NCBI RefSeq assembly: GCF_900207575.1
Contig: NZ_OAOQ01000012.1
Location: 40,373-104,372, forward strand
Length of the DNA stretch: 64,000 nt
From: Cereibacter ovatus
GTDB taxonomy: Bacteria; Pseudomonadota; Alphaproteobacteria; Rhodobacterales; Rhodobacteraceae
Reading direction: 5' to 3'
The position numbers and the translations under genes were made by a program. The notes under the pieces are model-generated. The model had not been told where the DNA came from, made no database searches, and saw only the letters and a list, made by a program, of their open reading frames with translations. Within the stretch, counting starts at the first letter, position 1, and the number at the start of each line of letters is the position of its first letter. Positions 38,620 to 47,754 of this stretch are shown piece by piece.

Positions 38620-39627
38620 TCAGCTCCGGAACAGGCCGCGATTGCCGAAAAGGGCCGACGTTTCCTGCTCCGGCAGGTCATGGTAGGCCGTGATGCGGGC
38701 CACCTTCTCGGACGAACCGAAGATGAAGGGGGTCCGCGCGTGAAGCAGCGACGGCGTCTGGCTCAGGATCGGGTTTTCGCCGTCCGTGGCGCCGCCGCCA
38801 GCCTGCGTGATGACAAGGGCGATGGGCGCACATTCATAGACATAGCGCAGACGGCCGTTTTCATAGCCTTTCCGGCTGTCGCGCGGATAAAGGAACACCC
38901 CCCCGCGCGAGATGATCCGGTGCGCCTCGGCCACCAGCGAGGCCAGCCAGCGCATGTTGAAGTTGCGCCCGCGCGGGCCTTCGGTGCCGGCCACGCAATC
39001 GTCGATATAGGCGCGGATCGGCTTCGGCCAGTGCCGGTAATTCGAGGCGTTGATCGCAAATTCGGTCGAGGTTGGTTTCACCTTCACCGCCGGATCGACC
39101 AGCACAAAGCTGTTGATGTCCGGGTCCAGCACATATTTCAGCGTGCCGCGGCCAAAGCTGACCACCATGCAGGTCTGCGGGCCATAGATCACATAGCCGC
39201 CTGCCAGAAGGTCGCTGCCCGGGCGCAGAAAGCTGGCCTCGGCCTCGGCTTCGGCCGGGTAGATCGCGAAGATCGTGCCGATGGACAGGTTGGTGTCGAT
39301 GTTCGACGATCCGTCCAGCGGATCGATCGCCACCGCCAGCGTGCCGCCTTCGTTCACCGTGACCACGGTTTCCTGTTCTTCCGAGGCATAGAAGCGGACG
39401 GCCGACCCTTCCAGCGCCGTGCAGAACATGTCGTCGGCGATGACATCCAGCGCCTTCTGCCCGTCGCCGTCGGTGTTGGTGCCGCACAGCCCGGCCAGAT
39501 CCTCGTCGATCCCGCCTCGGGCGATCCGGTGGGCAACCTGCATCGCCACCGAAGCCAGTCGGCCCATCACATCCTGCAACCCGGCAGGGATGGCGTCGGT
39601 CTCTTTGGTTGTGGAAAACGGTTTCAC
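38620..39627 (-). CDS. cbbF: fructose-1,6-bisphosphatase class I
   Basis: This 335-aa FBPase/SBPase is the first gene of the cbb operon. It contains the metal-binding [31 protein letters not shown], and the substrate block [23 protein letters not shown]. The start codon is GTG at 39627, supported by GGAGGAG 9 bp upstream. The 93-bp gap to divergent cbbR is AT-rich and carries LysR-type sites, so this is where CbbR controls the whole operon. Confidence 0.95.
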   Translation of the reverse strand: MKPFSTTKETDAIPAGLQDVMGRLASVAMQVAHRIARGGIDEDLAGLCGTNTDGDGQKALDVIADDMFCTALEGSAVRFYASEEQETVVTVNEGGTLAVAIDPLDGSSNIDTNLSIGTIFAIYPAEAEAEASFLRPGSDLLAGGYVIYGPQTCMVVSFGRGTLKYVLDPDINSFVLVDPAVKVKPTSTEFAINASNYRHWPKPIRAYIDDCVAGTEGPRGRNFNMRWLASLVAEAHRIISRGGVFLYPRDSRKGYENGRLRYVYECAPIALVITQAGGGATDGENPILSQTPSLLHARTPFIFGSSEKVARITAYHDLPEQETSALFGNRGLFRS

Positions 39628-39677
39628 TCTTTAGCTCTCCTCCGCCTCACCGGGACACCCTTGCCCATTCGTGGATT

Positions 39678-39709
39678 TTATGGAATTTAATAAGGCTGAA
39701 TATATATTC
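39678..39709. promoter_or_regulatory. Probable CbbR operator and cbb promoter region
   Basis: An AT-rich island in the cbbF-cbbR gap holds TTATGGAATTTAATAA (39678-39693) and the perfect 12-bp palindrome GAATATATATTC (39698-39709). Both fit the loose TNA-N7-TNA/T-N11-A pattern of CbbR and other LysR regulators. The second lies within 12 bp of the cbbR ATG, fitting autorepression. Confidence 0.6.
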
Positions 39710-39720
39710 GGAAAAATGTA

Positions 39721-40659
39721 ATGCAGCATCTGGATGCGATCACCTTCAAGCAGCTTCGCGCGCTGAAAGCCGTGGCCGAGACGCGGTCGCTGACGGCGGC
39801 GGCGGGTCGTCTGGGCCTGACACCGCCAGCAATTCACAGCCAGATCAAGAACCTGGAAGAACTTTTCGGTGTTCCCCTGCTGCATCGCGGCCCCGGCGCC
39901 GAGCCGTTTTCCCCGACCCCGGCCGGCGAGGCGGTGCTGGAAGCCGCGCGCCGGATCGAGGTCACTCTGTCGCAGTGCTCATACCAAGTGATGGCCGCAA
40001 GCGAGGGCCGCGTGGGGCAGGTGACGCTGGGCGTGGTCTCGACCGGGCGTTATTTCGCGCCGCGGCTGGTCAAGATGCTGTCGCTTGCCTGGCCCGAGAT
40101 CCGAATCTCGCTTCGGGTGGGCAACCGCGGGCAGATCATCGACGACCTGTCCCGCCATGTCGTCGATCTGGCGGTGATGGGGCGCCCGCCACGCATGCCA
40201 GAAGTCGCCTCGGTCATGCTGGGGCCGCATCCGCACGGGATCGTGGCGCCCCCCGATCATCCGCTGGCCCGGCTGGACGAGGTGCCGGTGGCGGATCTGC
40301 TGGCGCAGACCTTCCTTGCGCGCGAGGAAGGCTCTGGCACCCGGCTTCTGATGTCGCGCTATCTGGACCGGCTGGGCGAGGGGCAGGTGGTGGATCTGGT
40401 CGAGATGGATTCGAACGAGACCATCAAGGCCGCGGCGATTGCCGGTCTGGGGATCGCCTTCCTGTCACTGCATACGGTGATGGATGAATTGCGCTTCGGC
40501 CAGCTTGTGCAACTGAAAGCGGTGGGCCTGCCGATCGAGCGGCACTGGTTTCTGGTGAACCCGATGGATCGGCGGCTGTCGGCGGCGGCGACCCGGCTTC
40601 AACAAGAGATCCTTCGGCTTGACGGCGCCTATATCCCCGCCGCCCCGGTGCCGGTCTGA
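39721..40659 (+). CDS. cbbR: LysR-type regulator of the Calvin cycle operon
   Basis: This is a 312-aa LTTR. The N-terminal winged helix (FKQLRALKAVAETRSLTAAAGRLGLTPPAIHSQIKNLEELFGVPLLHR) is followed by a periplasmic-binding-protein-like effector domain (about 90-300). CbbR proteins sense metabolites such as RuBP or NADPH and activate cbb genes. The divergent position against cbbF identifies it. The stop is 39 bp from the convergent livF-type gene. Confidence 0.94.
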   Translation: MQHLDAITFKQLRALKAVAETRSLTAAAGRLGLTPPAIHSQIKNLEELFGVPLLHRGPGAEPFSPTPAGEAVLEAARRIEVTLSQCSYQVMAASEGRVGQVTLGVVSTGRYFAPRLVKMLSLAWPEIRISLRVGNRGQIIDDLSRHVVDLAVMGRPPRMPEVASVMLGPHPHGIVAPPDHPLARLDEVPVADLLAQTFLAREEGSGTRLLMSRYLDRLGEGQVVDLVEMDSNETIKAAAIAGLGIAFLSLHTVMDELRFGQLVQLKAVGLPIERHWFLVNPMDRRLSAAATRLQQEILRLDGAYIPAAPVPV

Positions 40660-40698
40660 CAGGGCAGGGCGGGCCGGCCCGTGGCCTTGGGGACAGGG

Positions 40699-41394
40699 TC
40701 AGACGCCGACATAGCGCGCGAACTGCGGCGCCTCTGGGCCAAGATCGGCGGCGGGCACCATCTCGGCCACCCGTCCGGTTTCGACAAAGGCCACGCGGTC
40801 GGCCAGATCAAGAACCGCCTCGGCCCGCTGTTCGACCAGCACGACCGCAACGCCCATGCCGCGCAACGTCCGCACCGTGTCGCGGATCGCCGCGATCATC
40901 GAGGGTTGCAGCCCCTCGGTCGGCTCGTCCAGCAGGATCACCTTGGGCTCAAGGCACAGCGCGCGGGCGATGGCCAGCATCTGCTGTTCGCCGCCTGAAA
41001 GGGTCGCGGCGGTCTGGCCCAGCCGTTCGCGCAGGCGGGGAAACAGGTCCAGCACCCGATCGCGCGTGGCGCGGCCACGGCCGCGGGTCATCAGCCCGAT
41101 GTCCAGATTTTCCGCCACGGTCAGCGACCCGAACAGCCGCCGCCCCTGCGGAACATAGCCCACGCCAAGCTGCGGGATCAGATGCGGCGCCAGCGTCTCG
41201 ATCCGCTGGCCGTCCAGCGTGATGCGGCCGGCCGAGACCGGCACCTGCCCCATGATCGCCCGCAGCATCGTGGTCTTGCCCGCGCCGTTGCGGCCCATGA
41301 CGCAGGTCACCTCGGAGGGGCGGGCCCGAAACGACAGGCCGCGCAGCACAAGTGCGCGGCCAAAGCCCGCGTCGACGGCATCAAGCGTCAGCAT
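40699..41394 (-). CDS. ABC transporter ATPase, LivF type
   Basis: This is a 231-aa nucleotide-binding subunit. Walker A is GRNGAGKTT, the Q-loop region is GVGYVPQGRRLFGSLTVAENL, the signature is LSGGEQQML, and Walker B is VILLDEPTEGL. The YVPQ and EGLQP features place it in the LivF half of branched-chain amino acid/amide transporters. It overlaps livG by 14 bp and is the last gene of the operon. Confidence 0.93.
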   Translation of the reverse strand: MLTLDAVDAGFGRALVLRGLSFRARPSEVTCVMGRNGAGKTTMLRAIMGQVPVSAGRITLDGQRIETLAPHLIPQLGVGYVPQGRRLFGSLTVAENLDIGLMTRGRGRATRDRVLDLFPRLRERLGQTAATLSGGEQQMLAIARALCLEPKVILLDEPTEGLQPSMIAAIRDTVRTLRGMGVAVVLVEQRAEAVLDLADRVAFVETGRVAEMVPAADLGPEAPQFARYVGV

Positions 41395-42091
41395 CCCGCC
41401 CCCCCAGATAGGCGGCCTGCACCACGGGATTGGCGCGGATTTCGGCAGGCGTGCCGCGTGCCAGCACGCGCCCGTTGCCCAGCACGGTGATGCGGCCGGC
41501 CAGATCCATCACCACCTCCATGTTGTGCTCGATCAGCAGGATGGTGGCGGGCAGGCTGCGCACAAGGGCCTTGAAGCTGTCGATCTCGGCCGCGGCCAGC
41601 CCTTGCGTCGGCTCGTCCAGGATCAGCAGCCGCGGCGCCAGCGCCAGCCCCATCGCGATCTCCAGCAGGCGCTGGTGGCCATAGGACAGCGCGCCTGCAA
41701 GCCGGTCGGCCAGCGCAGCCAGCCCCACCCGGTCCAGCGCCGCCATGGTGCCCGCGCGCAGATCGCGGGCGCCGGTCCGCTGCACCGCCAGCGCCACGTT
41801 GTCAAACACCGACAGCCGCGGAAAGACCGAAGTGATCTGAAACGCATAGGCGATGCCGCAGGCCACGCGGGCATGGGCGGGCAGGCGGGTGATGTCGCGC
41901 CCGTCGAACCGGATGCTGCCCGCCTGCACCGGAATCCGCCCCGACAACAGGCCCACCAGCGTCGATTTTCCCGCGCCATTGGACCCGATCAGGGCGTGGA
42001 CTTCACCCGGCTCCAGATCGAAATCCACCCCGTCGATCGCCTTGACCCCGCCGAAATGGCAGATCAGGCCGCGCGCTTCCAGAAGGCTCAT
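41381..42091 (-). CDS. ABC transporter ATPase, LivG type
   Basis: This 236-aa ATPase has Walker A GSNGAGKSTLVGLLSG, YAFQITSVFPRLSVFDNV, a signature region read as ALSYGHQRLLEIA and Walker B LLILDEPTQGLAAAE. The C-terminal GRVLARGTPAEIRANPVVQAAYLG is typical of LivG. Its signature is LSYGHQR rather than LSGGQ, a common LivG variant. ATGA overlap with livM; 14-bp overlap with livF. Confidence 0.93.
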   Translation of the reverse strand: MSLLEARGLICHFGGVKAIDGVDFDLEPGEVHALIGSNGAGKSTLVGLLSGRIPVQAGSIRFDGRDITRLPAHARVACGIAYAFQITSVFPRLSVFDNVALAVQRTGARDLRAGTMAALDRVGLAALADRLAGALSYGHQRLLEIAMGLALAPRLLILDEPTQGLAAAEIDSFKALVRSLPATILLIEHNMEVVMDLAGRITVLGNGRVLARGTPAEIRANPVVQAAYLGGRDADA

Positions 42092-43017
42092 GGCAGGCCC
42101 CGCAGGCCGCGTTCGCGCAGCGTGCCAAGGATGCCGCGCGGGGCGAACAGGATCAGCCCGATCAGCGCCGCCCCCACCACCGCCTGCGAAGCGGTCGTGA
42201 CCGAGGACGACAGGTCGATCAGGTAGAACATCAGCGCCGTGCCCAGCAGCGGCCCCAGCACCGTGCCCGCGCCGCCCATCAGCACCCAGATCAGCGGCAG
42301 GATGGAATACTGGATCGCGGCAAAGCTGCCGCCGACATAGCCGAACATCAACCCATAGGTCGATCCTGCCGCGCCGGATGCCAGCCCCGACAGCATCAGC
42401 GCCAGCAGCTTGGCGCGGAAGGTGTCATAGCCCAGCATCCGCGTGCGTTCCTCGTTCTCGCGCACCGCGACCAGCACCCGCCCAAGGCGCGATCGCACCA
42501 GCGCCAGCGTGCCCAGCATCGCGACCGAGACCAGCGCCAGCGCCACGAAATAGCGCGTCGTGGGATCGGCCAGATCAAGCGGGCCAAGGCGACGGGCGGC
42601 CCCCGACAGCGTAAAGCCCTCGTCCCCGCCGGTGAAGCCGCCCCAGTAAAGGATCGCCAGATGGAACGCCTGCGCAAACATCAGCGTCACGATCATGAAG
42701 GCCGGCCCCGCGGTGCGCAGTGCCAGAAGGCCCACTGCCCCCGCCACCGCACCCCCCGCCACCAGCCCCGCCAACAGCGCCAGCCAAGGCTCCCCGCCGC
42801 GATCCACCAGAAGCCCCGTGGCATACATCCCCGCGGCAAAGAACAGCGCATGGCCCAGCGACAACAGGCCGGTATAGCCGAAGGCGATGTTGTAGCCGAT
42901 GGCATAGACCGCCAGCACCATGATGCGCGCGGCATTGGTGTGGTGATAGGCCGGCAACAGGAACTGCGCCGCCGCCAGCACCGCCAGAACCCCCAGATGC
43001 AGGGCAAGCATCCTCAT
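42088..43017 (-). CDS. ABC transporter permease, LivM type
   Basis: This 309-aa inner-membrane permease has multiple hydrophobic helices and the LivM-type blocks IGYNIAFGYTGLLSLGHALFFAAGMY and RENEERTRMLGYDTFRAKLLALMLSGLASGAAGS (EAA-like loop). The frame continues well upstream on the minus strand, but ATG 43017 is right because it overlaps the LivH stop (ATGA) and matches family length. It forms the channel with the LivH protein. Confidence 0.93.
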   Translation of the reverse strand: MRMLALHLGVLAVLAAAQFLLPAYHHTNAARIMVLAVYAIGYNIAFGYTGLLSLGHALFFAAGMYATGLLVDRGGEPWLALLAGLVAGGAVAGAVGLLALRTAGPAFMIVTLMFAQAFHLAILYWGGFTGGDEGFTLSGAARRLGPLDLADPTTRYFVALALVSVAMLGTLALVRSRLGRVLVAVRENEERTRMLGYDTFRAKLLALMLSGLASGAAGSTYGLMFGYVGGSFAAIQYSILPLIWVLMGGAGTVLGPLLGTALMFYLIDLSSSVTTASQAVVGAALIGLILFAPRGILGTLRERGLRGLP

Positions 43018-43892
43018 GCCCGCGCCCCGAACAGGCCCTGCGGGCGAAACACCAGCACCAGCGCCACCAGAAGCGTGGCCACGATCTTGGCCAGCGTCGG
43101 TTGAAAAAAGGTCGAGATCACCCCGTCCGACAGCCCGATCAGCAGCGCCGCCAGCAGCGTGCCGCGCAGGCTGCCAAGCCCGCCGATGATGACCACGATG
43201 AACGACAGAAGCAGCGGATCGCCCCCCATCAGGTAATGCGCCTGCTGGATCGGCACGATCAGCACCGCGGCCACCGCGGCCAGCGCCGCGCCCAGCGCGA
43301 AGGTGCCGGCATGCACGCGGGTCACGTCGATGCCGAAGGCGGTGGCGGTCTCGCGGTCGATCTGCGTGGCCCGCATCACAAGACCCGCCCGTGTCCGCGT
43401 CAGCATCAGCCACAGGCCAAGCAGCACCGCCGCCGCAGCACCGATCACGAACAGCTTGTAGCCCGACCAGCCGAACCACGGCAGTTGCAGGCGCATCTCG
43501 AACGGGGCGGGAACGGGGCGCGCCTCGGGGCCATAGACCGTCAGTGCCGCCTGTTGCAGGATGTAAAGCAGGCCGATGGTGGCGACGATCGTCGCCTCGG
43601 GTTCGTGCTTCAGCCGTTTCAGGATCGCCAGATCGGCCAGCGCCGCCAGCGCGGCCACGATCAGCGGGCAGACCACCAGCGCCACCGCGAAGGCCACGGC
43701 CGGCGGCCCCGGCACCCACTGGCTGACAAACCACGCCGCCACCGCGCCCAGCATGAAGAACTCGCCATGCGCGACGTTCACCACCCGCATCACCCCGAAC
43801 ACCAGCGATAGCCCCGAGGCCGTCAGCGCCAGCACCGCAGCGCCCACCAGCCCCTCCATCAGGGCCAGCAGCAGGAAGGGGCCGAACTCCAT
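43014..43892 (-). CDS. ABC transporter permease, LivH type
   Basis: This 292-aa polytopic permease has the LivH signatures SLVFGVMRVVNVAHGEFFMLGA near the N-terminus, MRATQIDRETATAFGIDVTRVHAGTFALGAALAAVAAV and FIVVIIGGLGSLRGTLLAALLIGL. It starts 2 bp after the stop of the binding-protein gene, so expression is coupled. Confidence 0.94.
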   Translation of the reverse strand: MEFGPFLLLALMEGLVGAAVLALTASGLSLVFGVMRVVNVAHGEFFMLGAVAAWFVSQWVPGPPAVAFAVALVVCPLIVAALAALADLAILKRLKHEPEATIVATIGLLYILQQAALTVYGPEARPVPAPFEMRLQLPWFGWSGYKLFVIGAAAAVLLGLWLMLTRTRAGLVMRATQIDRETATAFGIDVTRVHAGTFALGAALAAVAAVLIVPIQQAHYLMGGDPLLLSFIVVIIGGLGSLRGTLLAALLIGLSDGVISTFFQPTLAKIVATLLVALVLVFRPQGLFGARA

Positions 43893-43894
43893 CC

Positions 43895-45175
43895 TCAGAA
43901 GGGCATGGCGGTGTAGTCCACGTCGCTGTCGTAAAGGCTGTCCTCGATGCGGGTTTCGTGAACCTTCACCAGACGGCCGCCGTCAAGCTTCGTGATGAAC
44001 TGATGCCCGAACGCCTGATGCAGCCGGGCGTTGAACACCTTGGCGCCCTGCGGGCGTTCGCGGCCGGCGGGCATGTCGGTGATGGCCTCGACCGCTTCGA
44101 CAAAAGCCTGCCGGTCCTGCGGGCCGCGCCAGTTGCAGGCTTCCATCCCCTGCTTGATCGCGAACAGCGTCTCCCAGACCGAGAACATGTGCCCGTAGCA
44201 CGAGACATTTCGCGGATCTTCGACCGCCGCGCCAGCGTCGTCCACCCCCACGGCCGCGCGGTAAAAGCGTTCGGCGTCAGAGGCGTCGGGTTGCAGCATC
44301 CGGCACTGACCTTCCCAGAAATGCGAGCCTTCAAGGAATTGCAGGCCGGGGCTGGCGATGTCCACCGCCTCCAGCGAGTCGATGAAACCGAAGATCTGCG
44401 GCCGCGGGCCGGTGCCATAGAACTCGCCCAGTTCCTTGACGAAGCTCAGGACGGCGGGGCCGACCATGACGTGATACAGCACCTCGGTATCGCGGGGGAT
44501 GCGGGGGAAGTAGCGGGTGAAACTGGTCTCGGTGGGCGGAATGGCGATCCTGGCCACCACCTCGCCGCCCTGCGCCTCGACCGCGGCCGAAAAGAAATCG
44601 CGGTGATCGTGGCCAAAGGCATAATCGGGGAAGATCATCGTGACCTTCCGGCCCAGATTCTGCGTGACCCATGGCGCCATCGCCGTCACCTGCGCCCGCA
44701 CATCGGTGATGCCCGGCTGCAACACCCAGCGGTTCAGCTTGCCCGAGGCGACGTGATAGCCTTCGGAACAGACCAGATACGGGATCTTCAACTCGGCCGC
44801 CCGCGGCGCCGAGCCGATCACCACATGGGAAAACAGCGGCCCGAAGATCAGATCCACCCCGGCCTGTGTCGCAAGCTTCTCGACCACCTCGGCGCCGCGG
44901 CGGGGGTCGGTCGCGTCATCCTCGAACAGGATCTCGACCGGGCGGCCGCTGATGCCGCCGGCCTCGTTCACCACCTTCAGCGCGGCCAGCGCGGTGCGTT
45001 CATACCAGCGGCCATAGGCGGCGCCGATCCCGGTGCGGTGCAACTGAAAGCCCAGCCGGATCGGCTGCGCACTTTGGGCCTGCACAAAGCGCGGCAGGCT
45101 TGTCGTGGCCGCAAGCGCGGCGCCGCCGGCAAGGACCGACCGACGGGACAGGGGAAGGGTCAAGGCGCGAGTCAT
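43895..45175 (-). CDS. Periplasmic amino acid/amide-type substrate-binding protein
   Basis: This is a 426-aa type 1 periplasmic-binding-fold protein (Leu/Ile/Val/AmiC/urea-amide group). The signal region LSRRSVLAGGAALAATTSLPRFVQAQ has twin arginines, suggesting Tat export, which is common for such proteins in Rhodobacterales. The mature protein has GRPVEILFEDDATDPRRGAEVVEKL and FSHVVIGSAPRAAELKIPYLV. CGGAGA before ATG 45175 fixes the start. It heads the five-gene transporter operon. The ligand is unknown: the sequence is nearer amide/urea-type proteins than classical LivJ, but this is a weak inference. Confidence 0.88.
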   Translation of the reverse strand: MTRALTLPLSRRSVLAGGAALAATTSLPRFVQAQSAQPIRLGFQLHRTGIGAAYGRWYERTALAALKVVNEAGGISGRPVEILFEDDATDPRRGAEVVEKLATQAGVDLIFGPLFSHVVIGSAPRAAELKIPYLVCSEGYHVASGKLNRWVLQPGITDVRAQVTAMAPWVTQNLGRKVTMIFPDYAFGHDHRDFFSAAVEAQGGEVVARIAIPPTETSFTRYFPRIPRDTEVLYHVMVGPAVLSFVKELGEFYGTGPRPQIFGFIDSLEAVDIASPGLQFLEGSHFWEGQCRMLQPDASDAERFYRAAVGVDDAGAAVEDPRNVSCYGHMFSVWETLFAIKQGMEACNWRGPQDRQAFVEAVEAITDMPAGRERPQGAKVFNARLHQAFGHQFITKLDGGRLVKVHETRIEDSLYDSDVDYTAMPF

Positions 45176-45380
45176 GGACAGTCTCCGCTTGGGCTGGAAC
45201 CGACAGGCTTTGATACGTCTAGGCAGAACACCCACAGCCCGCGATTTTCAAGCGATAATGCACAAGGCCGCCGGATTGCCGCCGGCCACAGGTGGCGGCG
45301 TTGGCAGGCGGCCATTCCGGTCTGGCTGCCGTCAAGGGCGGCACCCCCACTGGTCACGCGGCCGCCATGGCGGAAAACGC

Positions 45381-45411
45381 TTGCACTTCCCGATGCTGGA
45401 CCGTGTAGCCT
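45381..45411 (+). promoter_or_regulatory. Possible MerR-type long-spacer promoter
   Basis: TTGCAC (45381-45386) and TAGCCT (45406-45411) are separated by 19 bp, the overlong spacing used by MerR-family metal regulators, 33 bp before the metal ATPase start. The dyad in the spacer is weak and no merR-like gene is adjacent. Confidence 0.3.
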
Positions 45412-45443
45412 TAGGCTGTGAAGCAAAGGGGGCAAGGTCGGAC

Positions 45444-47639
45444 ATGGCGACGCAAACGCGCTGCGGCTGGACCGTGACCGGAATGGACTGCGGATCTTGC
45501 GCCGGCAAGGTGCGCGGCGCGGTGGAACGTCTGCCGGGCGTCAGCGGGGTCGAGGTCACGCTGATCGCGGAACGGCTGCGCCTGACGCTGGACGAGGCAC
45601 TGACCCCCCGCGCCGAGATCGAGGCGGCGATCCGCGCGCTGGGCTTCGGTATCGCGCCCGAGGGCACCCCGCCCGAGCGGCGAAAGGGCTTTGTTCTGCC
45701 CGGCGCACTGCCTGAACCCGCACCCGACCCCGAACCCCAGGACATGCCGCCGCCTGCATCCCTTCCGTGGCACCGGACCGCCAAGGGGCGCCTGTTGCTG
45801 GTGACGGGTGGTCTTCTGGCCGGGGCGTGGGGGGTGAAGCTGACGGCGGCGGCGGCGCTGGCCGAGGCGGCCTTTGTGCTGGCCTGTCTGATCGGTCTTC
45901 TGCCGGTGGCGCGGCGGGCATGGGCGGCGCTTCGCCGCGGGATGCCCTTCACCATCGAGGCGCTGATGACGCTGGCCGCCGGGGGTGCGCTGGTGCTTGG
46001 CGCGGCGGAAGAAGCTGCGTTCGTCCTGTTCCTGTTCGCGGTGGGCGAGGTTCTGGAAGGGTTGGCCGCCCAGCGCGCCCGCAGCGGCATCCGCGCGCTG
46101 GCCCGGCTTGCCCCCGAAACCGCCCGGCTTGAGGTGGGTGGCGCGCTGCGCGAGGTGCGGGCGGCGGCGTTGCGGGCCGGTCAGGTCGTCCTTGTGCGGG
46201 CGGGCGACCGGGTGCCCGCCGATGGGATCATCGTCGAGGGCACCTCGGGTCTTGATGAAAGCCCGGTGACGGGTGAAAGCGTTCCGCGCACCCGTGGCCC
46301 CGGCGATGAGGTTCTGGCCGGCACCATCAACACCGAGGCCGCCTTGCGGGTGCGCGTCAGCCGCCCGGCTTCGGACAGTGCGATTGCCCGCATCGTCCGG
46401 CTGGTGGAAGAGGCCGAAAGCGCCCGCGCCCCGACCGAGCGTTTCATCGACCGCTTCAGCCGCTGGTATATGCCGTCCATCGTCGGCGTGGCGGCGTTGG
46501 TGGCGATCCTGCCGCCGCTTGTCCTCGGCCTGCCTTGGCCGGACTGGAGCTATCGGGCGCTGGCGCTGCTGCTGATCGGATGCCCCTGCGCGCTGGTGAT
46601 CTCGGTGCCGGCGGCCATCGCCTCGGCGCTGGCGGCCGGCGCGCGGCGCGGGCTGTTGCTGAAGGGTGGCGCGGTGGTCGAGGTCGCGGCCGCCACCACC
46701 CGCGTGGCCTTTGACAAGACCGGAACGCTGACCTGCGGTCGTCCCAACGTAACCGCGATCGTCGCGCTGAACGGCGACGAGGATACGGTTCTGGCCCTTG
46801 CCGCCGCGGTCGAGATCGGCGCCGCCCATCCCCTTGCCCGCGCCATCCGCGACGAGGCCGCCCGTCGCCGCCTGACCCTGCCGCCTGTGCAGGGCGCCCG
46901 GGTTTTGCCCGGCATCGGCGCCGAGGCCGGGATCGACGGCGCCCTTGTCCGCGTCACCGCCCCCCGCAGCGCCGCCGAAGCCGGGGCGCTGGATCAGGAG
47001 GCGCTGCACCACGCCGCCCGGCTGGAGAAGGACGGCCAGACCGTCGTCGCCCTGTATCGCGGCGCCGAAGGGCTTGGCCTGATCGCGCTGCGCGACGAGC
47101 CGCGCCCCGACGCGGCCGCCGCCCTTGCCCAGTTGCGTGCCATGGGGATCGCGACGGTGATGCTGACCGGCGACACCCCCCGCACCGCCGCCGCCATCGC
47201 CGGCCCGCTGGGGGCCGACTGGCAGGCGGGGATGCTGCCGGCCGACAAGCGCGACGCGATCCGGGACATGGGCGCTGGCGTGATGATGGTGGGCGACGGC
47301 ATCAACGATGCCCCGGCGCTGAAACAGGCCGCGGTGGGGGTGGCGATGGGCTCGGGCACTGACGTGGCGCTTGAAACCGCCGATGCCGCGATCTTGCGCG
47401 ACCGGGTGACGGATGTTCCAGCGATGGTGCGGCTGGCCCGCGCGGCAATGGCCAACATCCGGCAGAACGTGGCCATCGCACTGGGCCTGAAAGCGGTGTT
47501 TCTGGTCACCTCGATCGCCGGCATCACCGGCCTTTGGATGGCGGTTCTTGCCGACACCGGGGCCACCGTCCTTGTCACGCTGAATGCGCTGCGCCTGTTG
47601 CGCTTTGACCCCGAACGCGACACGAGCCCGCCCGCCTGA
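45444..47639 (+). CDS. heavy-metal P1B-type ATPase, Zn/Cd/Pb exporter
   Basis: This is a 731-aa metal efflux ATPase. It has one N-terminal HMA domain with GMDCGSC (residues about 13-19), the CPC metal motif in GCPCALVIS, phosphorylation motif FDKTGTLTCG, the HP motif in GAAHPLARA and hinge VGDGINDAPALK. Near the C-terminus NVAIALGLKAVFL carries the Lys and LADTGATVLVTLNALRLL the Asp that mark the P1B-2 (ZntA, Zn2+/Cd2+/Pb2+) group. ATG 45444 is preceded by AAGG and starts just before the HMA domain. It is divergent from the ABC transporter operon. Confidence 0.94.
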   Translation: MATQTRCGWTVTGMDCGSCAGKVRGAVERLPGVSGVEVTLIAERLRLTLDEALTPRAEIEAAIRALGFGIAPEGTPPERRKGFVLPGALPEPAPDPEPQDMPPPASLPWHRTAKGRLLLVTGGLLAGAWGVKLTAAAALAEAAFVLACLIGLLPVARRAWAALRRGMPFTIEALMTLAAGGALVLGAAEEAAFVLFLFAVGEVLEGLAAQRARSGIRALARLAPETARLEVGGALREVRAAALRAGQVVLVRAGDRVPADGIIVEGTSGLDESPVTGESVPRTRGPGDEVLAGTINTEAALRVRVSRPASDSAIARIVRLVEEAESARAPTERFIDRFSRWYMPSIVGVAALVAILPPLVLGLPWPDWSYRALALLLIGCPCALVISVPAAIASALAAGARRGLLLKGGAVVEVAAATTRVAFDKTGTLTCGRPNVTAIVALNGDEDTVLALAAAVEIGAAHPLARAIRDEAARRRLTLPPVQGARVLPGIGAEAGIDGALVRVTAPRSAAEAGALDQEALHHAARLEKDGQTVVALYRGAEGLGLIALRDEPRPDAAAALAQLRAMGIATVMLTGDTPRTAAAIAGPLGADWQAGMLPADKRDAIRDMGAGVMMVGDGINDAPALKQAAVGVAMGSGTDVALETADAAILRDRVTDVPAMVRLARAAMANIRQNVAIALGLKAVFLVTSIAGITGLWMAVLADTGATVLVTLNALRLLRFDPERDTSPPA

Positions 47640-47754
47640 TCGCCCCCGTCGCGTTGCGCCTGATGACAGGCCACGCTGGGCCAACCGCTTGCGCAAGATC
47701 AAGGCGCGCCGGGCGGTCTGGCGTCAGGCAGGGGCGGCAAAAGGGATGAACCAG

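Noticed and set aside
40660..40698. Possible bidirectional terminator (CGGGCCGGCCCG palindrome) between cbbR and the ABC operon
   Set aside because: A perfect palindrome with no loop and no T-run; too short to call.
45411..47702. 763-codon minus-strand frame opposite the metal ATPase
   Set aside because: Shadow frame of the P1B ATPase; low-complexity Arg/His/Gln/Gly-rich sequence.
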